Shown: positions 28,528-37,934, counted from the first letter of the stretch. The stretch: 64,000 bases of DNA from Flammeovirga pectinis (GCF_003970675.1 NZ_CP034562.1:868001-932000), one strand, 5' to 3'. Program-made: numbers and translations. The notes: a model not told the origin generated them from the sequence alone.

Positions 28528-28559
28528 AGAGGTTATTCTTCGGGATAGCCTCTTTTTTT
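28528..28559 (+). terminator. terminator of nqrF
   Basis: AGAGGTTAT (28528-28536) pairs with ATAGCCTCT (28545-28553) with one G-T pair, followed by seven T. Confidence 0.9.
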
Positions 28560-28613
28560 GTTTTATTGATTTTTAACGGAATTGCTGTCACCAAAACTAG
28601 CATGTAGTTGTTC

Positions 28614-28621
28614 TATATTTG
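28614..28621 (+). promoter_or_regulatory. putative -7 box of the hemolysin-III family gene
   Basis: TATATTTG matches TAnnTTTG and ends 35 bases before the ATG at 28657. A matching -33 TTG is not obvious. Confidence 0.45.
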
Positions 28622-28656
28622 AATGTTTATTCACTTAATTAAATTCTATCAAGAAT

Positions 28657-29277
28657 ATGTATATTATATCTACTAAAGATAGGGAAGAGGTTTGGAATAC
28701 AATTACCCATGGTATTGGAGTAGTGCTAAGTACTATAGGCTTGATTTTACTTTTAATAAAAGCGAATTCAACTTTAGAATATATAGTGTATACCATCTTT
28801 GGCATAAGTATGATAAGTTTATATTTATCCTCAACGATGTATCATTTAATTGCTGATAAGCGAGTAAAGAGTATTCTTCAAAAAATAGATCATAGCGGTA
28901 TTTTCTTTTTAATTGCGGGTACTTATACACCCTTTGCCTTTTTAGCTTTAGAGGATAAAGGGGGCATGTGGTTAGGTATTGTTGTTTGGACAATTGCATT
29001 CTTGGGAATAACCTACAAGTTGTTTTTTAAGATAAAGTACGAGTGGCTATCAAATGTTGCCTATTTAGCAATGGGTTGGGTAGCTGTTTTTAAAATGAGT
29101 GAATTACATACAGAATTGGCGACCGGTTTTTGGTTTTTAATTGCTGGAGGTATAGCCTATTCTTTTGGTGTGATCTTTTTTGTATGGGAGAAACTAAAAT
29201 ATAATCATGCTATATGGCACTTGTTTGTTCTTTTAGGTAGCGTACTCATGTTTTTAAGTATTTACTTATATACTTAA
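28657..29277 (+). CDS. hemolysin III / PAQR family membrane protein
   Basis: The 206-residue protein has seven membrane helices. It carries the family signatures: N-terminal E-x-x-N-x-x-T-H-G-I (EVWNTITHGIG), S-x-x-x-H in SSTMYHL, DHSGIFFLIAGTYTPF in the middle, and a C-terminal HLFVLLGS. The His and Asp residues form the probable zinc site of this hydrolase-like superfamily. It resembles YqfA/TrhA, linked in other bacteria to membrane-fluidity control. The haemolysin name is historical and does not imply toxicity. Confidence 0.85.
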   Translation: MYIISTKDREEVWNTITHGIGVVLSTIGLILLLIKANSTLEYIVYTIFGISMISLYLSSTMYHLIADKRVKSILQKIDHSGIFFLIAGTYTPFAFLALEDKGGMWLGIVVWTIAFLGITYKLFFKIKYEWLSNVAYLAMGWVAVFKMSELHTELATGFWFLIAGGIAYSFGVIFFVWEKLKYNHAIWHLFVLLGSVLMFLSIYLYT

Positions 29278-29375
29278 GCCGTTGATTTGTAGTAATAATA
29301 AAGTGCTATAACGCAACTAAGGCTACTCCATAAAATGAAGCAGCCTTACTGATGTGAATCGATGAAATACTTTTA

Positions 29376-29942
29376 TTAAAGATCAGAAGAAATTAAAGAT
29401 TTTTTAGTCTGTAATTCTTCATCTGTGATTTTGAAATTATCTTCTAAACGAGGTGCTACATGTAAAATAGCATGCCATCTATGTCCTATTTCGTCGTGGT
29501 AAATTCCCAATGAATAAACAGCAATCTCGTTTTTATTCTGAATTTTCTTGTCTAGGGTTTTCGCAAAAAGCCAAACATACTTATCTGTTTTAATTTCTTT
29601 CCAACCACCTATTTTAGAAAATGCCTTTTCTATGTGTTTTAAGCTTACTTTAATAGCTTCTATATCTTCATTTTTAAAGATGATCTGAACTTTTTTTAAT
29701 TGATCATTTTCATATATAGGAAGTAAAAAAGCTTCTTCATTTAAGAATAGTATTTTATAATCGCCATTTACTTCACGTTTGGTTTGTAAAGTAGTTGTAA
29801 GGTAGGTGTTTACCTCAGTACCAGACATTCCAGTATATAGCTCTTTATAAAGTTTTATCTGATCTTTATTGTCATTTTGAGCCAATAAAGTAGACGAAAT
29901 AAATAGGAACAGTAGAAATAGAGAAGAAAAATACTTTTTCAT
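29376..29942 (-). CDS. exported hypothetical protein
   Basis: The 188-residue protein has a clear signal peptide (FSSLFLLFLFISSTLLAQ). The mature part is mixed alpha/beta with many Lys and Glu residues and segments such as LYKELYTGMSGTEVNTYL and GYHD/GHRWHAILHV-like C-terminal strands. No domain, Cys pair or catalytic motif is recognised. It lies 139 bases beyond the start of the hemolysin-III-type gene's convergent partner region and is transcribed alone or as the last gene after the SpoIIE gene. Confidence 0.6.
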   Translation of the reverse strand: MKKYFSSLFLLFLFISSTLLAQNDNKDQIKLYKELYTGMSGTEVNTYLTTTLQTKREVNGDYKILFLNEEAFLLPIYENDQLKKVQIIFKNEDIEAIKVSLKHIEKAFSKIGGWKEIKTDKYVWLFAKTLDKKIQNKNEIAVYSLGIYHDEIGHRWHAILHVAPRLEDNFKITDEELQTKKSLISSDL

Positions 29943-30081
29943 AGTAGTAACTTTATGGTTAACATTATTAATGTAATAAATTAACCCAAGCCCAATAACT
30001 ATAAAAAGGTTTAAAGCACTTGTATAATGTGTTTAAATACTTTATTTATGAAAAACTATTATTAAAAAAGTCTAATTTCTA

Positions 30082-32343
30082 TTAGCATTTAAAACCAATT
30101 AATAATAAATCATCAAGTTGTTTTTGTTCTCCTTTCCATTTTAAGAAAGTAGTTTGCATTACTTCTTTTTGTTCACCCATAGATAAATTAGAAGTCTGAC
30201 AAAGCTTTTCAATAAGTTGCTTTCTCATAAATTTTTTATTCTCTGGGCCTCCAAATTGATCTTGATATCCATCAGAGTAAATATAAAAACGATCACTTGG
30301 TCTAATTTCAATCCTACTTTTGTCAAAGGTGATAGCCGTTTTTTTAGAAGATCTATTTCCTCCAACATGCCTATTTGTTCCCTTGTAAAAAGTGGGCTCT
30401 TGATGATTAATAATAAGTAGTGGATTCTTAGCTCCAGAAAATTCTAAATGAGTTTTACTAGGATTAATGACACAAATAGAAACATCCATACCCTCCCTAG
30501 AGTCTGTATTTTTTCCTTGATGCAAAGCTTTTGATATATAATTATCAATTTTCTGTAAGATAATACTAGGGTCTATTTCGCCTTCTACTTGCACAACCTG
30601 ATGAATGAGAGCATTTCCCATCATAGACATAAAAGCACCAGGAATACCATGTCCTGTACAGTCTAATGCGGCAACAATAATGTGTCCATCTTCTTTTCTT
30701 CCTACCCAATAAAAATCTCCAGATACAATATCTCTAGGTTGATAGTAGACAAAGTAATCAGAAAAAACATCTTCAAATTCAGATGTTGTCGGGAGCATTG
30801 CATTCTGAATTTTCCAACCTGCTTGAATACTCTCCTCGGTCTTTTTATTTTGGTATTGAAGTTTTACAAGCGTTTCATGCAATTGATCTGCTGTAGTTTG
30901 GATTTCAATATTTTGATCAGAAATTTTTAAATTCTGAGCCTGTAAAGTTAAATTAGTTTTTTTCTTCTGCTTGGCAACTCTAAACTGCATAATACCCATA
31001 GAACTTATAAAAACTACTATCAGAATTAGTGCAATACCAATCCAATATTGTTTAGAAATAAGTGTTCTTTGGAGTAAATTCTTTTGTTCTAATAGCTCAA
31101 TTTTTTGTTTGGCAGACTTTTCAGTTTCTTTCAATAAATGACTTAAATAAGAACGATCACTTTCTAAATTATTCAGTTTCTTTTTTTGGTTATCAAGATA
31201 ATTTTTAAGTAAAAAAGCAGCTTCTTCTTCATCAAGAGTGTTTATACTATCTAAGAAAGAATAATGCATTTTAAGTTCAGAAAGTGCATTTCTTAAATGA
31301 TCAAGCTCTTCTTTATCAGGATTACCAAATAATTCAAGTTCTTCTTTTACAGCAGCGTTGTACTGACTTTGTGATAATTCTCCTCTATAATATTTTAATG
31401 AGTTTTTATAAGATATTGCCTCGGCATAAAAATCTCTAAAATTTAGCACATCATCTAAACTCTTATAACTTTCTAGAATATGGTAAGAGTTTTTTAACGG
31501 AGAAAGTATAGCAACTGCTTCTACAAAATAATTATAAGCTCTACTTAAGTTGTTAGAACGTAGATATGTTCTACCTAAATAGATTTTAGCCACTCCTTCG
31601 TAAAACGTTCTTTTTTTCTTTTTAGAAGAAGTAATGGTAGAAATAAAATATTTTTTTGATGCTTTAAAATTAGGTTTCTCTATCGTATAAGAAATTCCTT
31701 TGCCAAGCGTACTTAAAATATAAGAATCCGTAATTTTTTTGTCTTCCGAAAGTTTAATGGCTTCATTGAAATAAGTTAATGCCTCTTTTTGTTCGTTAAT
31801 TGAAATATATAAATAGGCATTGTTAAGTATACAGATACTTTCTCTTTCATAAAGCTGTAAATCGTGAGCTAGTGTTTTTGCTTTATTAAAACAATCTTTT
31901 GCTTTTTGATAATTTAAACTTACTCTATATGTACAGCCTAAATCCATTAAAAGATCTACTTTTTCCGTTTCGTCTAACGATTTTTCTGCAATTTTAATTG
32001 CTTGTAAATGGTAATCAATAGCTTGATCGAAAGTAGAGAATTTTCTAAAAATGATTGCTTTTGTATTTAAAGCATTAGTAAGTGCTGTTTTGTTATTTAT
32101 CCTTTTTGCTACCTTAATAGCATCATTTATTAATTTAAATGGAGGAGTATGCTTAGAAGGGTTTCTTTCTGTCTCAATAATAGCCATTGAGGCTAGTATG
32201 TTTACTTTATCCTCGTTATCGGGCATATTGTATACTTGCTCAACTCTAGAGTTTTCTACCTGATCTGCATGTACGAATGTAGATATGCTCAATATGTTTA
32301 TAAAGAGCATAATTTTGATTAAGAAGGACAAATATGTTTGCAA
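30082..32343 (-). CDS. TPR and SpoIIE (PP2C-like) phosphatase sensor protein
   Basis: The 753-residue protein has a signal peptide (hydrophobic 7-26), periplasmic TPR-like helices (about 50-330), coiled coil (380-430), one membrane helix (434-454), a second coiled coil (460-505) and a cytoplasmic SpoIIE domain (508-753). The metal-binding Asp residues are visible in SGDFYW (541-546) and ALDCTGHGIPGAFMSM, with a late IYSDGYQDQFGG. It should dephosphorylate an anti-sigma antagonist or similar partner in response to an external signal. The target gene is not in the window. It is 38 bases downstream of the glutamine amidotransferase gene. Confidence 0.85.
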   Translation of the reverse strand: MQTYLSFLIKIMLFINILSISTFVHADQVENSRVEQVYNMPDNEDKVNILASMAIIETERNPSKHTPPFKLINDAIKVAKRINNKTALTNALNTKAIIFRKFSTFDQAIDYHLQAIKIAEKSLDETEKVDLLMDLGCTYRVSLNYQKAKDCFNKAKTLAHDLQLYERESICILNNAYLYISINEQKEALTYFNEAIKLSEDKKITDSYILSTLGKGISYTIEKPNFKASKKYFISTITSSKKKKRTFYEGVAKIYLGRTYLRSNNLSRAYNYFVEAVAILSPLKNSYHILESYKSLDDVLNFRDFYAEAISYKNSLKYYRGELSQSQYNAAVKEELELFGNPDKEELDHLRNALSELKMHYSFLDSINTLDEEEAAFLLKNYLDNQKKKLNNLESDRSYLSHLLKETEKSAKQKIELLEQKNLLQRTLISKQYWIGIALILIVVFISSMGIMQFRVAKQKKKTNLTLQAQNLKISDQNIEIQTTADQLHETLVKLQYQNKKTEESIQAGWKIQNAMLPTTSEFEDVFSDYFVYYQPRDIVSGDFYWVGRKEDGHIIVAALDCTGHGIPGAFMSMMGNALIHQVVQVEGEIDPSIILQKIDNYISKALHQGKNTDSREGMDVSICVINPSKTHLEFSGAKNPLLIINHQEPTFYKGTNRHVGGNRSSKKTAITFDKSRIEIRPSDRFYIYSDGYQDQFGGPENKKFMRKQLIEKLCQTSNLSMGEQKEVMQTTFLKWKGEQKQLDDLLLIGFKC

Positions 32344-32381
32344 TATGTAATTGTGTTAGTATAAATAATTTACTAGCACAG

Positions 32382-32945
32382 TTAATAGCAAAGATTTAAC
32401 CAATTTTCAATTAAAAGTTTTCCAACTACATCGGTAACTTCAGGGTGGAATTGAACCCCATACCATAAACGGGTTTTATGTTTCATTACTTCATTGTTGC
32501 AAGAACGAGAATTTGCCAGTAGCTCAAACGTATTGGGTAACGAAACACTTTCGCAATGATCTTCCTCGAACTCACTGTTCTGTGGGATATTAGTAAATAT
32601 CTTGTCGTTTGGTTTAAGCTGATGTATCACCTCTTTTTCACGAGCTTCTGTTGTTAAGGTTACTTTTCCACCTTCTAAAATCCCCAGCATTTGATGTCCA
32701 AAACAAATGCCCAATACAGGGATATTTAAATCAAGTAAAAATGCAAGTTTTTTGATATAGCTAGCATTGTCTACTTTTGAAAGTAAGATTGGGGCACCGC
32801 TAATAATAATCTTATCAATATTCTGATAATCCTTTGCGGTTAGGTTTTTAAGTTCAATAGTTTTATTTGCCAATTGTAAGCTTGTTAATAACTCACTAAT
32901 ATGAACTGTTTTACTACTGCCACAATTAATAATTAAGTGCATCAT
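32382..32945 (-). CDS. class I glutamine amidotransferase
   Basis: The 187-residue protein has a complete class I triad: nucleophile Cys81 in LGICFGHQ, and His167 and Glu169 in QFHPEV. It stands alone without a synthetase domain and resembles the amidotransferase half of GMP synthase (GuaA-like) or a stand-alone relative. It supplies ammonia to an unknown acceptor. It is followed 38 bases later by the SpoIIE gene, and preceded by the msrBA terminator. Confidence 0.8.
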   Translation of the reverse strand: MMHLIINCGSSKTVHISELLTSLQLANKTIELKNLTAKDYQNIDKIIISGAPILLSKVDNASYIKKLAFLLDLNIPVLGICFGHQMLGILEGGKVTLTTEAREKEVIHQLKPNDKIFTNIPQNSEFEEDHCESVSLPNTFELLANSRSCNNEVMKHKTRLWYGVQFHPEVTDVVGKLLIENWLNLCY

Positions 32946-32964
32946 ATCTTTTTTTTAGTGAATA

Positions 32965-33002
32965 TAAAAAAGGTTGCAATAAAATTATTTATTACAACCT
33001 TT
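32965..33002 (-). terminator. terminator of the MsrB-MsrA gene
   Basis: AAAGGTTGCAATAA (32969-32982) pairs with TTATTACAACCTTT (32989-33002) with one G-T pair. On the minus strand a T-run follows. Confidence 0.85.
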
Positions 33003-33025
33003 GTTTTTGCAAATAGGATTCTAAT

Positions 33026-33955
33026 TTATTCGAATCGCTTTGTTTTGATATGACAATATGGGGTTTTGTCTTTTTTGAAGTAATACATTTGGTGATACTC
33101 TTCTGCATCCCAAAAAGTAGAAGCTTCTGTAACTTTAGTAGCTACTTTATATCCATTATCTTCTAATTCAGCAATTAATTTCTCCGCAATTTCCTTTTGA
33201 TTATTGTTGGTATAAAATACTTCAGATCTGTATTGTGTACCAACATCAGGACCTTGTCTATCTACTTGAGTAGGATCGTGAATTTCGAAGAATAATTTTG
33301 CTAATTCTTCGTAAGTTACTTTAGATGGGTCATATGTAACTTGTAATGCTTCTGCATGTCCTGTATCTGTATAACACACTTCTCTGTAAGAAGGGTTGTT
33401 CTTTTTACCACCAGTATATCCAACTTCTGTTTTTGTTACACCCGGTAATTCTGCAAAGTAATATTCTACTCCCCAAAAACAGCCTCCTGCAAAAATGGCA
33501 ACATTTTCTTCTGCAACAATTACAGGTTCAAAGTTTAATGATACAGAGTTTACACAATGTCTTACATTCTTATCCGTAAGATGTTCTCCTTCAAAAACAT
33601 GACCTAAGTGAGCGTCACAGTTGGCACAAAGAATTTCTGTTCTTCTACCATCTTTATCTGTTTTTCTTTTAACTGCACCTTCTATTTCATCGTCAAAGCT
33701 AGGCCACCCACAATGTCCATCAAACTTATCGCCAGAGGTATATAATGGGCTATCGCAACGTTTACATGTATATGTTCCTTCTTCAAAATGTGCATTATAT
33801 ATTCCGGTACCAGGTCTTTCTGTTCCTTTATCTACAATTACATGTTTTTCAAAGTCTGTAAGTTTATTCCAAGAGGGAAGTTGATTTTCCATATTTTGAG
33901 CGTATATAAATTGACAACTAATTGTGACTAATAGTAATGTGAGTAACTTTTTCAT
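33026..33955 (-). CDS. msrBA: exported bifunctional methionine sulfoxide reductase B/A
   Basis: The 309-residue protein has a signal peptide (MKKLLTLLLVTISCQFIYAQ). MsrB comes first (about 25-145), with zinc Cys64/Cys67 and Cys110/Cys113 and catalytic Cys134 in RHCVNSVSL. MsrA follows (about 150-309), with catalytic Cys159 in GGCFWG and the usual GHAEALQV and RSEVFY segments. It reduces both sulfoxide stereoisomers in exported proteins. The order B then A is the less common arrangement of this fusion. Signal peptide implies periplasmic action, so it needs an electron supply across the membrane. Confidence 0.9.
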   Translation of the reverse strand: MKKLLTLLLVTISCQFIYAQNMENQLPSWNKLTDFEKHVIVDKGTERPGTGIYNAHFEEGTYTCKRCDSPLYTSGDKFDGHCGWPSFDDEIEGAVKRKTDKDGRRTEILCANCDAHLGHVFEGEHLTDKNVRHCVNSVSLNFEPVIVAEENVAIFAGGCFWGVEYYFAELPGVTKTEVGYTGGKKNNPSYREVCYTDTGHAEALQVTYDPSKVTYEELAKLFFEIHDPTQVDRQGPDVGTQYRSEVFYTNNNQKEIAEKLIAELEDNGYKVATKVTEASTFWDAEEYHQMYYFKKDKTPYCHIKTKRFE

Positions 33956-34106
33956 AATGTATTATTCTTTCTAGGTTTATGTAGTGTTTCTTTTAATCTA
34001 CTGCAATTTTAAGAAAGTATCTATTCACCAAATGTGAAACGGGTCACATTTGTTTGAATAAACGCTGTATTTAACACTATTTTATATAAAAAAGTACGAA
34101 ACAAAA

Positions 34107-34136
34107 AAAAGCCATTTCAGTTAAGAAATGGCTTTT
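34107..34136 (-). terminator. terminator of the response-regulator operon
   Basis: AAAAGCCATTTC (34107-34118) pairs with GAAATGGCTTTT (34125-34136), with T-run on the minus strand. Confidence 0.9.
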
Positions 34137-34163
34137 TGATAGCTGTTTTACTAAGGATAGAAC

Positions 34164-34871
34164 TTATTCTGTTCCTAGTTCCACTAACTTAAATCCTTGA
34201 CCGTGAACATTTACAATACGTAAATTATCATCAGGTTTTAAGAACTTTCTAAGTTTTGTGATATAAACGTCCATACTTCTTGAGTTGAAGTAGTTATCGT
34301 CTAACCATATTTTCTTTAAGGCTAAAGATCTATCCATAATTTCGTTCTTATGAATAGCTAATAAACGTAATAATGCAGATTCTTTAGACGTTAAACGTTG
34401 TTCCGAACCATCATCATTATAACGTAGCATTTGAGCATTGAAATCAAAAGTAAATTTACCGACTTCGAAAATCGTTTGTTTTTCTTTTGAATCTGTTTTA
34501 CTCTTAGTTCTTCTTAAAATAGATGTAATACGTGCTAAAAGCTCCTCCATAGAGAAAGGCTTAGTAATGTAATCATCTGCTCCAACTTCAAAACCTCTTA
34601 AAGTATCTTCTTTCATAGACTTTGCAGTCAAGAAGAAAATTGGAATATCCACATCAGATTTACGAATTCTTTCAGCTAATGTATACCCATCCATTTTAGG
34701 CATCATTACATCAAAAATACATAAGTCATGATCTCCATCTTGATATGCTCTTAATGCTTCCTCTCCGTCTTGTGCGCGAGTAACATCAAAGTTTTTAACT
34801 TCTAAATACTCTGTAAGTAACATTCCTAAATTAGGATCGTCTTCCGCAAGTAAAATTCTAGTTTTGTCCAT
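34164..34871 (-). CDS. OmpR-family response regulator
   Basis: The protein has 235 residues when started at the ATG at 34871; the frame is open to 34922 but the receiver domain begins at MDKTRILLAEDD. Phosphorylation site Asp54 in CIFDVMMPKMDG, switch Lys104 in ITKPFS. The C-terminal winged helix (about 140-233) ends in LRIVNVHGQGFKLV, the OmpR/PhoB hairpin. It resembles RprY of Bacteroides. The upstream sensor kinase gene overlaps its start by 14 bases, so the pair is translationally coupled. Confidence 0.9.
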   Translation of the reverse strand: MDKTRILLAEDDPNLGMLLTEYLEVKNFDVTRAQDGEEALRAYQDGDHDLCIFDVMMPKMDGYTLAERIRKSDVDIPIFFLTAKSMKEDTLRGFEVGADDYITKPFSMEELLARITSILRRTKSKTDSKEKQTIFEVGKFTFDFNAQMLRYNDDGSEQRLTSKESALLRLLAIHKNEIMDRSLALKKIWLDDNYFNSRSMDVYITKLRKFLKPDDNLRIVNVHGQGFKLVELGTE

Positions 34872-36504
34872 CTTGAGATATTGGTAGTTGTATAATAAAT
34901 TCACTTCCTTTTTCGAGTTCACTCTTACACTTAATAGTGCCGTCGTGAGCCTCTACAATATTTTTAACATAGCTAAGGCCTAAACCAAAACCTTTTACAT
35001 TGTGTACATTTCCTGTAGGCACTCTGTAAAATTTATCAAAAATCTTACTAATATGTTCTTTAGGTATTCCTTGACCTTCATCCTTGATCCTAATTTCTAG
35101 CATATCTTTTTTACAGACTGCTGAAAGATCAATTTTTGGTGTATCTGGAGAATACTTATTTGCATTATCTAACAAGTTAAAAATAATATTAGACAAATGT
35201 AACTCATCTCCTTTAACAATTGTATCACCTGCTGCCCAATTGAAAGAAAGTTTACCTCCACGGTCTTCGATCTTAATCAATGTGTTGTCAAAAGCGTTTT
35301 GCATAATCTTATGCATATTAACTTCAGACTTACGAAGCTTTAGATCACCTCTTTCAATTCTAGCAATTTGTAATACTCTTTCTACCTGACGACTAAGGCG
35401 TTGATTTTCATCTTTTATAATACCTAAATAACGACCCGTTATACTTGGCATTTTCTGAATATCTGGATCCAGTAGTGCCTCCGTAGCTAATGCCACAGTA
35501 GATATAGGGGTTTTTAACTCATGCGTCATATTACTTATGAAGTCATTCGTTATCTCTGAAATACGTTTCTGTTCAATAATTGTTCGGGCAGCAAAGATGA
35601 AAGTAAGAAGTGTTAACAAAATAAATCCTAAAGACGAAAATAAGACAAACCTCATTTTACTGATTAAGAACTTATTTTCTTGTGGAATTTGGAGGTATAA
35701 TGTGTTAGAATTATCAAAAAGATCTTTTGGAAATAGTGTAATATGGTAATTACTCTTAATTATTTCCGCATTTTTTTCGACATTACTACTCATAATAACT
35801 GTCTCTCTATCACCTTCTTTCTGGACAACAGCAAATTCATAATTTGTTTTGATGCCCTTACTTTCCATTTCTTGTATCAATAAGGAATCTAGCATTTCAA
35901 AGTTAACACGATCCTGTAGCATTGTGTTTTCTGCCATAATCATTTCAGAAACCACTTGATTAACAAGGTCGGTTTTTTTCATGATAAGGTCCATAGCAAT
36001 GTCCAAACGCTTTCTAGCAGTAGAGTCGTTCGTAATGTTACTAACTAAAGTTGAACCCGAATTTGTAGAATCATTAATACCATATTTTGATCCTTCTATA
36101 TCTGATAAAACTGTTTTTGTTGCTGTTCCAGACTTTTTGATTTCAGCCTTCTCTTGCACTTTATAGGCAATACCTTGCTTTGCCAATTTATCAGAACTTA
36201 TGGTCTGACTAATATTAATGTTTTGTTTACTAGTCCAATACGCCTGTTGTTTGGCAGAATCGTAGTGAACAGCCACATTACTATTGGTGACAGAAATATC
36301 ATCAAGAAATCTTTTTGTTACTTGGAGTACCTCTTGTTGTTCTAATCGTTTTACAACATTAGTAAGTGTTTCTCCAATTTCTTGCTCAAAATGTCCCTTC
36401 CGTTCTGTTATAGCTTCTTTAATCCAATAGTATTGGAGTGATGCTAAACCAAACATTGCAATACACATAAGTGTAATGATGGTAATGAGTCGTCTTCTTG
36501 TCAT
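34858..36504 (-). CDS. sensor histidine kinase
   Basis: The 548-residue protein has a first membrane helix (5-28), a long periplasmic sensor (about 30-283), a second helix (286-308) and then the HisKA domain with His328 in NMTHELKTP. The ATPase domain follows: N-box FNLLDNANKYSPD, DEGQGIP and GFGLGLSYV. It phosphorylates the response regulator encoded next to it and resembles RprX of Bacteroides. The periplasmic domain is rich in Gln and Asn and matches nothing I can name, so the stimulus is unknown. Confidence 0.9.
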   Translation of the reverse strand: MTRRRLITIITLMCIAMFGLASLQYYWIKEAITERKGHFEQEIGETLTNVVKRLEQQEVLQVTKRFLDDISVTNSNVAVHYDSAKQQAYWTSKQNINISQTISSDKLAKQGIAYKVQEKAEIKKSGTATKTVLSDIEGSKYGINDSTNSGSTLVSNITNDSTARKRLDIAMDLIMKKTDLVNQVVSEMIMAENTMLQDRVNFEMLDSLLIQEMESKGIKTNYEFAVVQKEGDRETVIMSSNVEKNAEIIKSNYHITLFPKDLFDNSNTLYLQIPQENKFLISKMRFVLFSSLGFILLTLLTFIFAARTIIEQKRISEITNDFISNMTHELKTPISTVALATEALLDPDIQKMPSITGRYLGIIKDENQRLSRQVERVLQIARIERGDLKLRKSEVNMHKIMQNAFDNTLIKIEDRGGKLSFNWAAGDTIVKGDELHLSNIIFNLLDNANKYSPDTPKIDLSAVCKKDMLEIRIKDEGQGIPKEHISKIFDKFYRVPTGNVHNVKGFGLGLSYVKNIVEAHDGTIKCKSELEKGSEFIIQLPISQDGQN

Positions 36505-37084
36505 ATTATATTTTTTATATCTATAGATATAGTTGATTTCTTTTCTCGGCTTCTAAATTACAACTAATTCCTCTTGATACAAGATCCTTTATTTTATAAA
36601 AAGGTTGATTTTAAATAAAAATATTTATCTAGATTTTCATAGCAAGAGATAGCCTTTTTTAAGTAAATGATTAACAAATCAACTTGTTGCAAATAAAACG
36701 AATGTTTTACAGTTTATTTAGCTTTTAACATATCTTATTTTAAAAGTAATTATTTTACTCTTACAACATTGATTACTTAAAAAAATATGAAAATTTTTGT
36801 GGAATTTTTTGATAAATTTTCATTCATTCTAAAAAATGACTTAACGCTTTTTATGGTAAATGTTATGAGTTGCGTCTATTTACTATTTATTACAAATATT
36901 AAACATTTTTCACATTCCTTAAAAAAGGTTGTAATACATTGTTTTTTAGGGTTTTGAGTTGTTTTTTTACTCGAATTTAAATTTGTTAGCAATTCATCAA
37001 TTGAAAATACTAGAATTACGAATATGTAGTTTGTATTATTGTAATGACATCAAGGTTATGTAATGATTTAGATGTGTTTTATAA
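36505..37084. other. 580-base intergenic region upstream of tRNA-Gly
   Basis: Very AT-rich, with many T and A runs. It separates the sensor kinase gene (leftward) from the tRNA (rightward), so it should hold both promoters, but I find no clear consensus. No open frame or RNA structure is supported. Confidence 0.5.
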
Positions 37085-37157
37085 GCGAAAATAGCTCAGC
37101 TGGTAGAGCGCAACCTTGCCAAGGTTGAGGTCGCGGGTTCGAACCCCGTTTTTCGCT
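37085..37157 (+). tRNA. tRNA-Gly (anticodon GCC)
   Basis: The 73-base cloverleaf has acceptor GCGAAAA paired with TTTTCGC, D-arm TAGCTCAGCTGGTAGAG, anticodon stem CAACC/GGTTG around loop TTGCCAA and T-arm GCGGG TTCGAAC CCCGT. The discriminator base is T, as in bacterial tRNA-Gly. CCA is not encoded. Confidence 0.95.
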
Positions 37158-37195
37158 CTCATAGTAGAAAGTAGCAATGAGAAATAGCGAAAAAG

Positions 37196-37222
37196 AAGGC
37201 ATGTTTTACGTGCCTTTTTTTT
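37196..37222 (+). terminator. terminator after tRNA-Gly
   Basis: AAGGCATG (37196-37203) pairs with CGTGCCTT (37209-37216) with one G-T pair, followed by eight T. It lies between the tRNA and the convergent SDR gene and may serve both. Confidence 0.8.
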
Positions 37223-37226
37223 ATGT

Positions 37227-37934
37227 CTATAGTTTTCTTACGTCTTGGTAACTTCCAGAAGGCATTAATAGTAATGCAGGGAACAGATCTGCAATATGTT
37301 GAGCCGCTTCTAAAGGCTTAGGCATAGCTGTTGTGTCCCTTGCATCTTTCAACCTACTTATACTCGGAAACTCTGTACTGCTAACATTACAAAGGTAATC
37401 TTGCATGGTAGTATCTATTAAGCCAGGTGCCAATGCAGTAAAGTGCGTTTTAGTTTGTTCTACAGCATACAACTTTACCATCATGTTTAATGCAGCTTTA
37501 GAAATAGAATACCCAGACCAACCTTTGTTGCCATTTATTGATGCTCCAGAAGAGATTGCAATAACTTGGTTTACTTTAATTCCTAACTTGAAAATTGCAT
37601 CAAGTATTAATTTATTAGCCCAAAGGTTTACGTTTAAGACCTTATTCATTTCTGTAATAGAAGCATCTTCCATGCTTTTGATAGTACCAAGTATACCGGC
37701 ATTAAGTACTACTAATTGTATTTCTGTTACTCCCTCAAGAGCAGCAGTTACCTTATTTTCAATTTCTGAAATCTGAGTAAGGTCAACTTCGTTAAAATGA
37801 AATTTATCGAAAGCAGTTAAAACGTCATTAGACGAACGACTAATTCCATAAACATTGTCATTTTTATTTAAAAAGTATTCTGCAAACCCATAGCCAAGCC
37901 CTCTACTTGTACCAGAAATAAATATATTACTCAT
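37227..37934 (-). CDS. short-chain dehydrogenase/reductase
   Basis: The 235-residue protein has the SDR nucleotide motif GTSRGLG (8-14), LNAG (78-80 region), catalytic Ser129 and the YxxxK pair Tyr142/Lys146. It resembles YueD-like benzil or sepiapterin-type reductases in length, but substrate is unknown. It abuts the YpdA-like reductase gene with no gap, so it is the last gene of a three-gene operon. Confidence 0.85.
   Translation of the reverse strand: MSNIFISGTSRGLGYGFAEYFLNKNDNVYGISRSSNDVLTAFDKFHFNEVDLTQISEIENKVTAALEGVTEIQLVVLNAGILGTIKSMEDASITEMNKVLNVNLWANKLILDAIFKLGIKVNQVIAISSGASINGNKGWSGYSISKAALNMMVKLYAVEQTKTHFTALAPGLIDTTMQDYLCNVSSTEFPSISRLKDARDTTAMPKPLEAAQHIADLFPALLLMPSGSYQDVRKL

Noticed and set aside
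29316-29350. Imperfect hairpin AAGGCT...AGCCTT after the hemolysin-III family gene
   Set aside because: Two mismatches in the arms and no T-run on either strand; not strong enough to call a terminator.
36505-37084. Possible structural RNA (6S or similar) upstream of tRNA-Gly
   Set aside because: Sequence is almost all A and T runs without the long paired arms or GC-rich stems such RNAs need.
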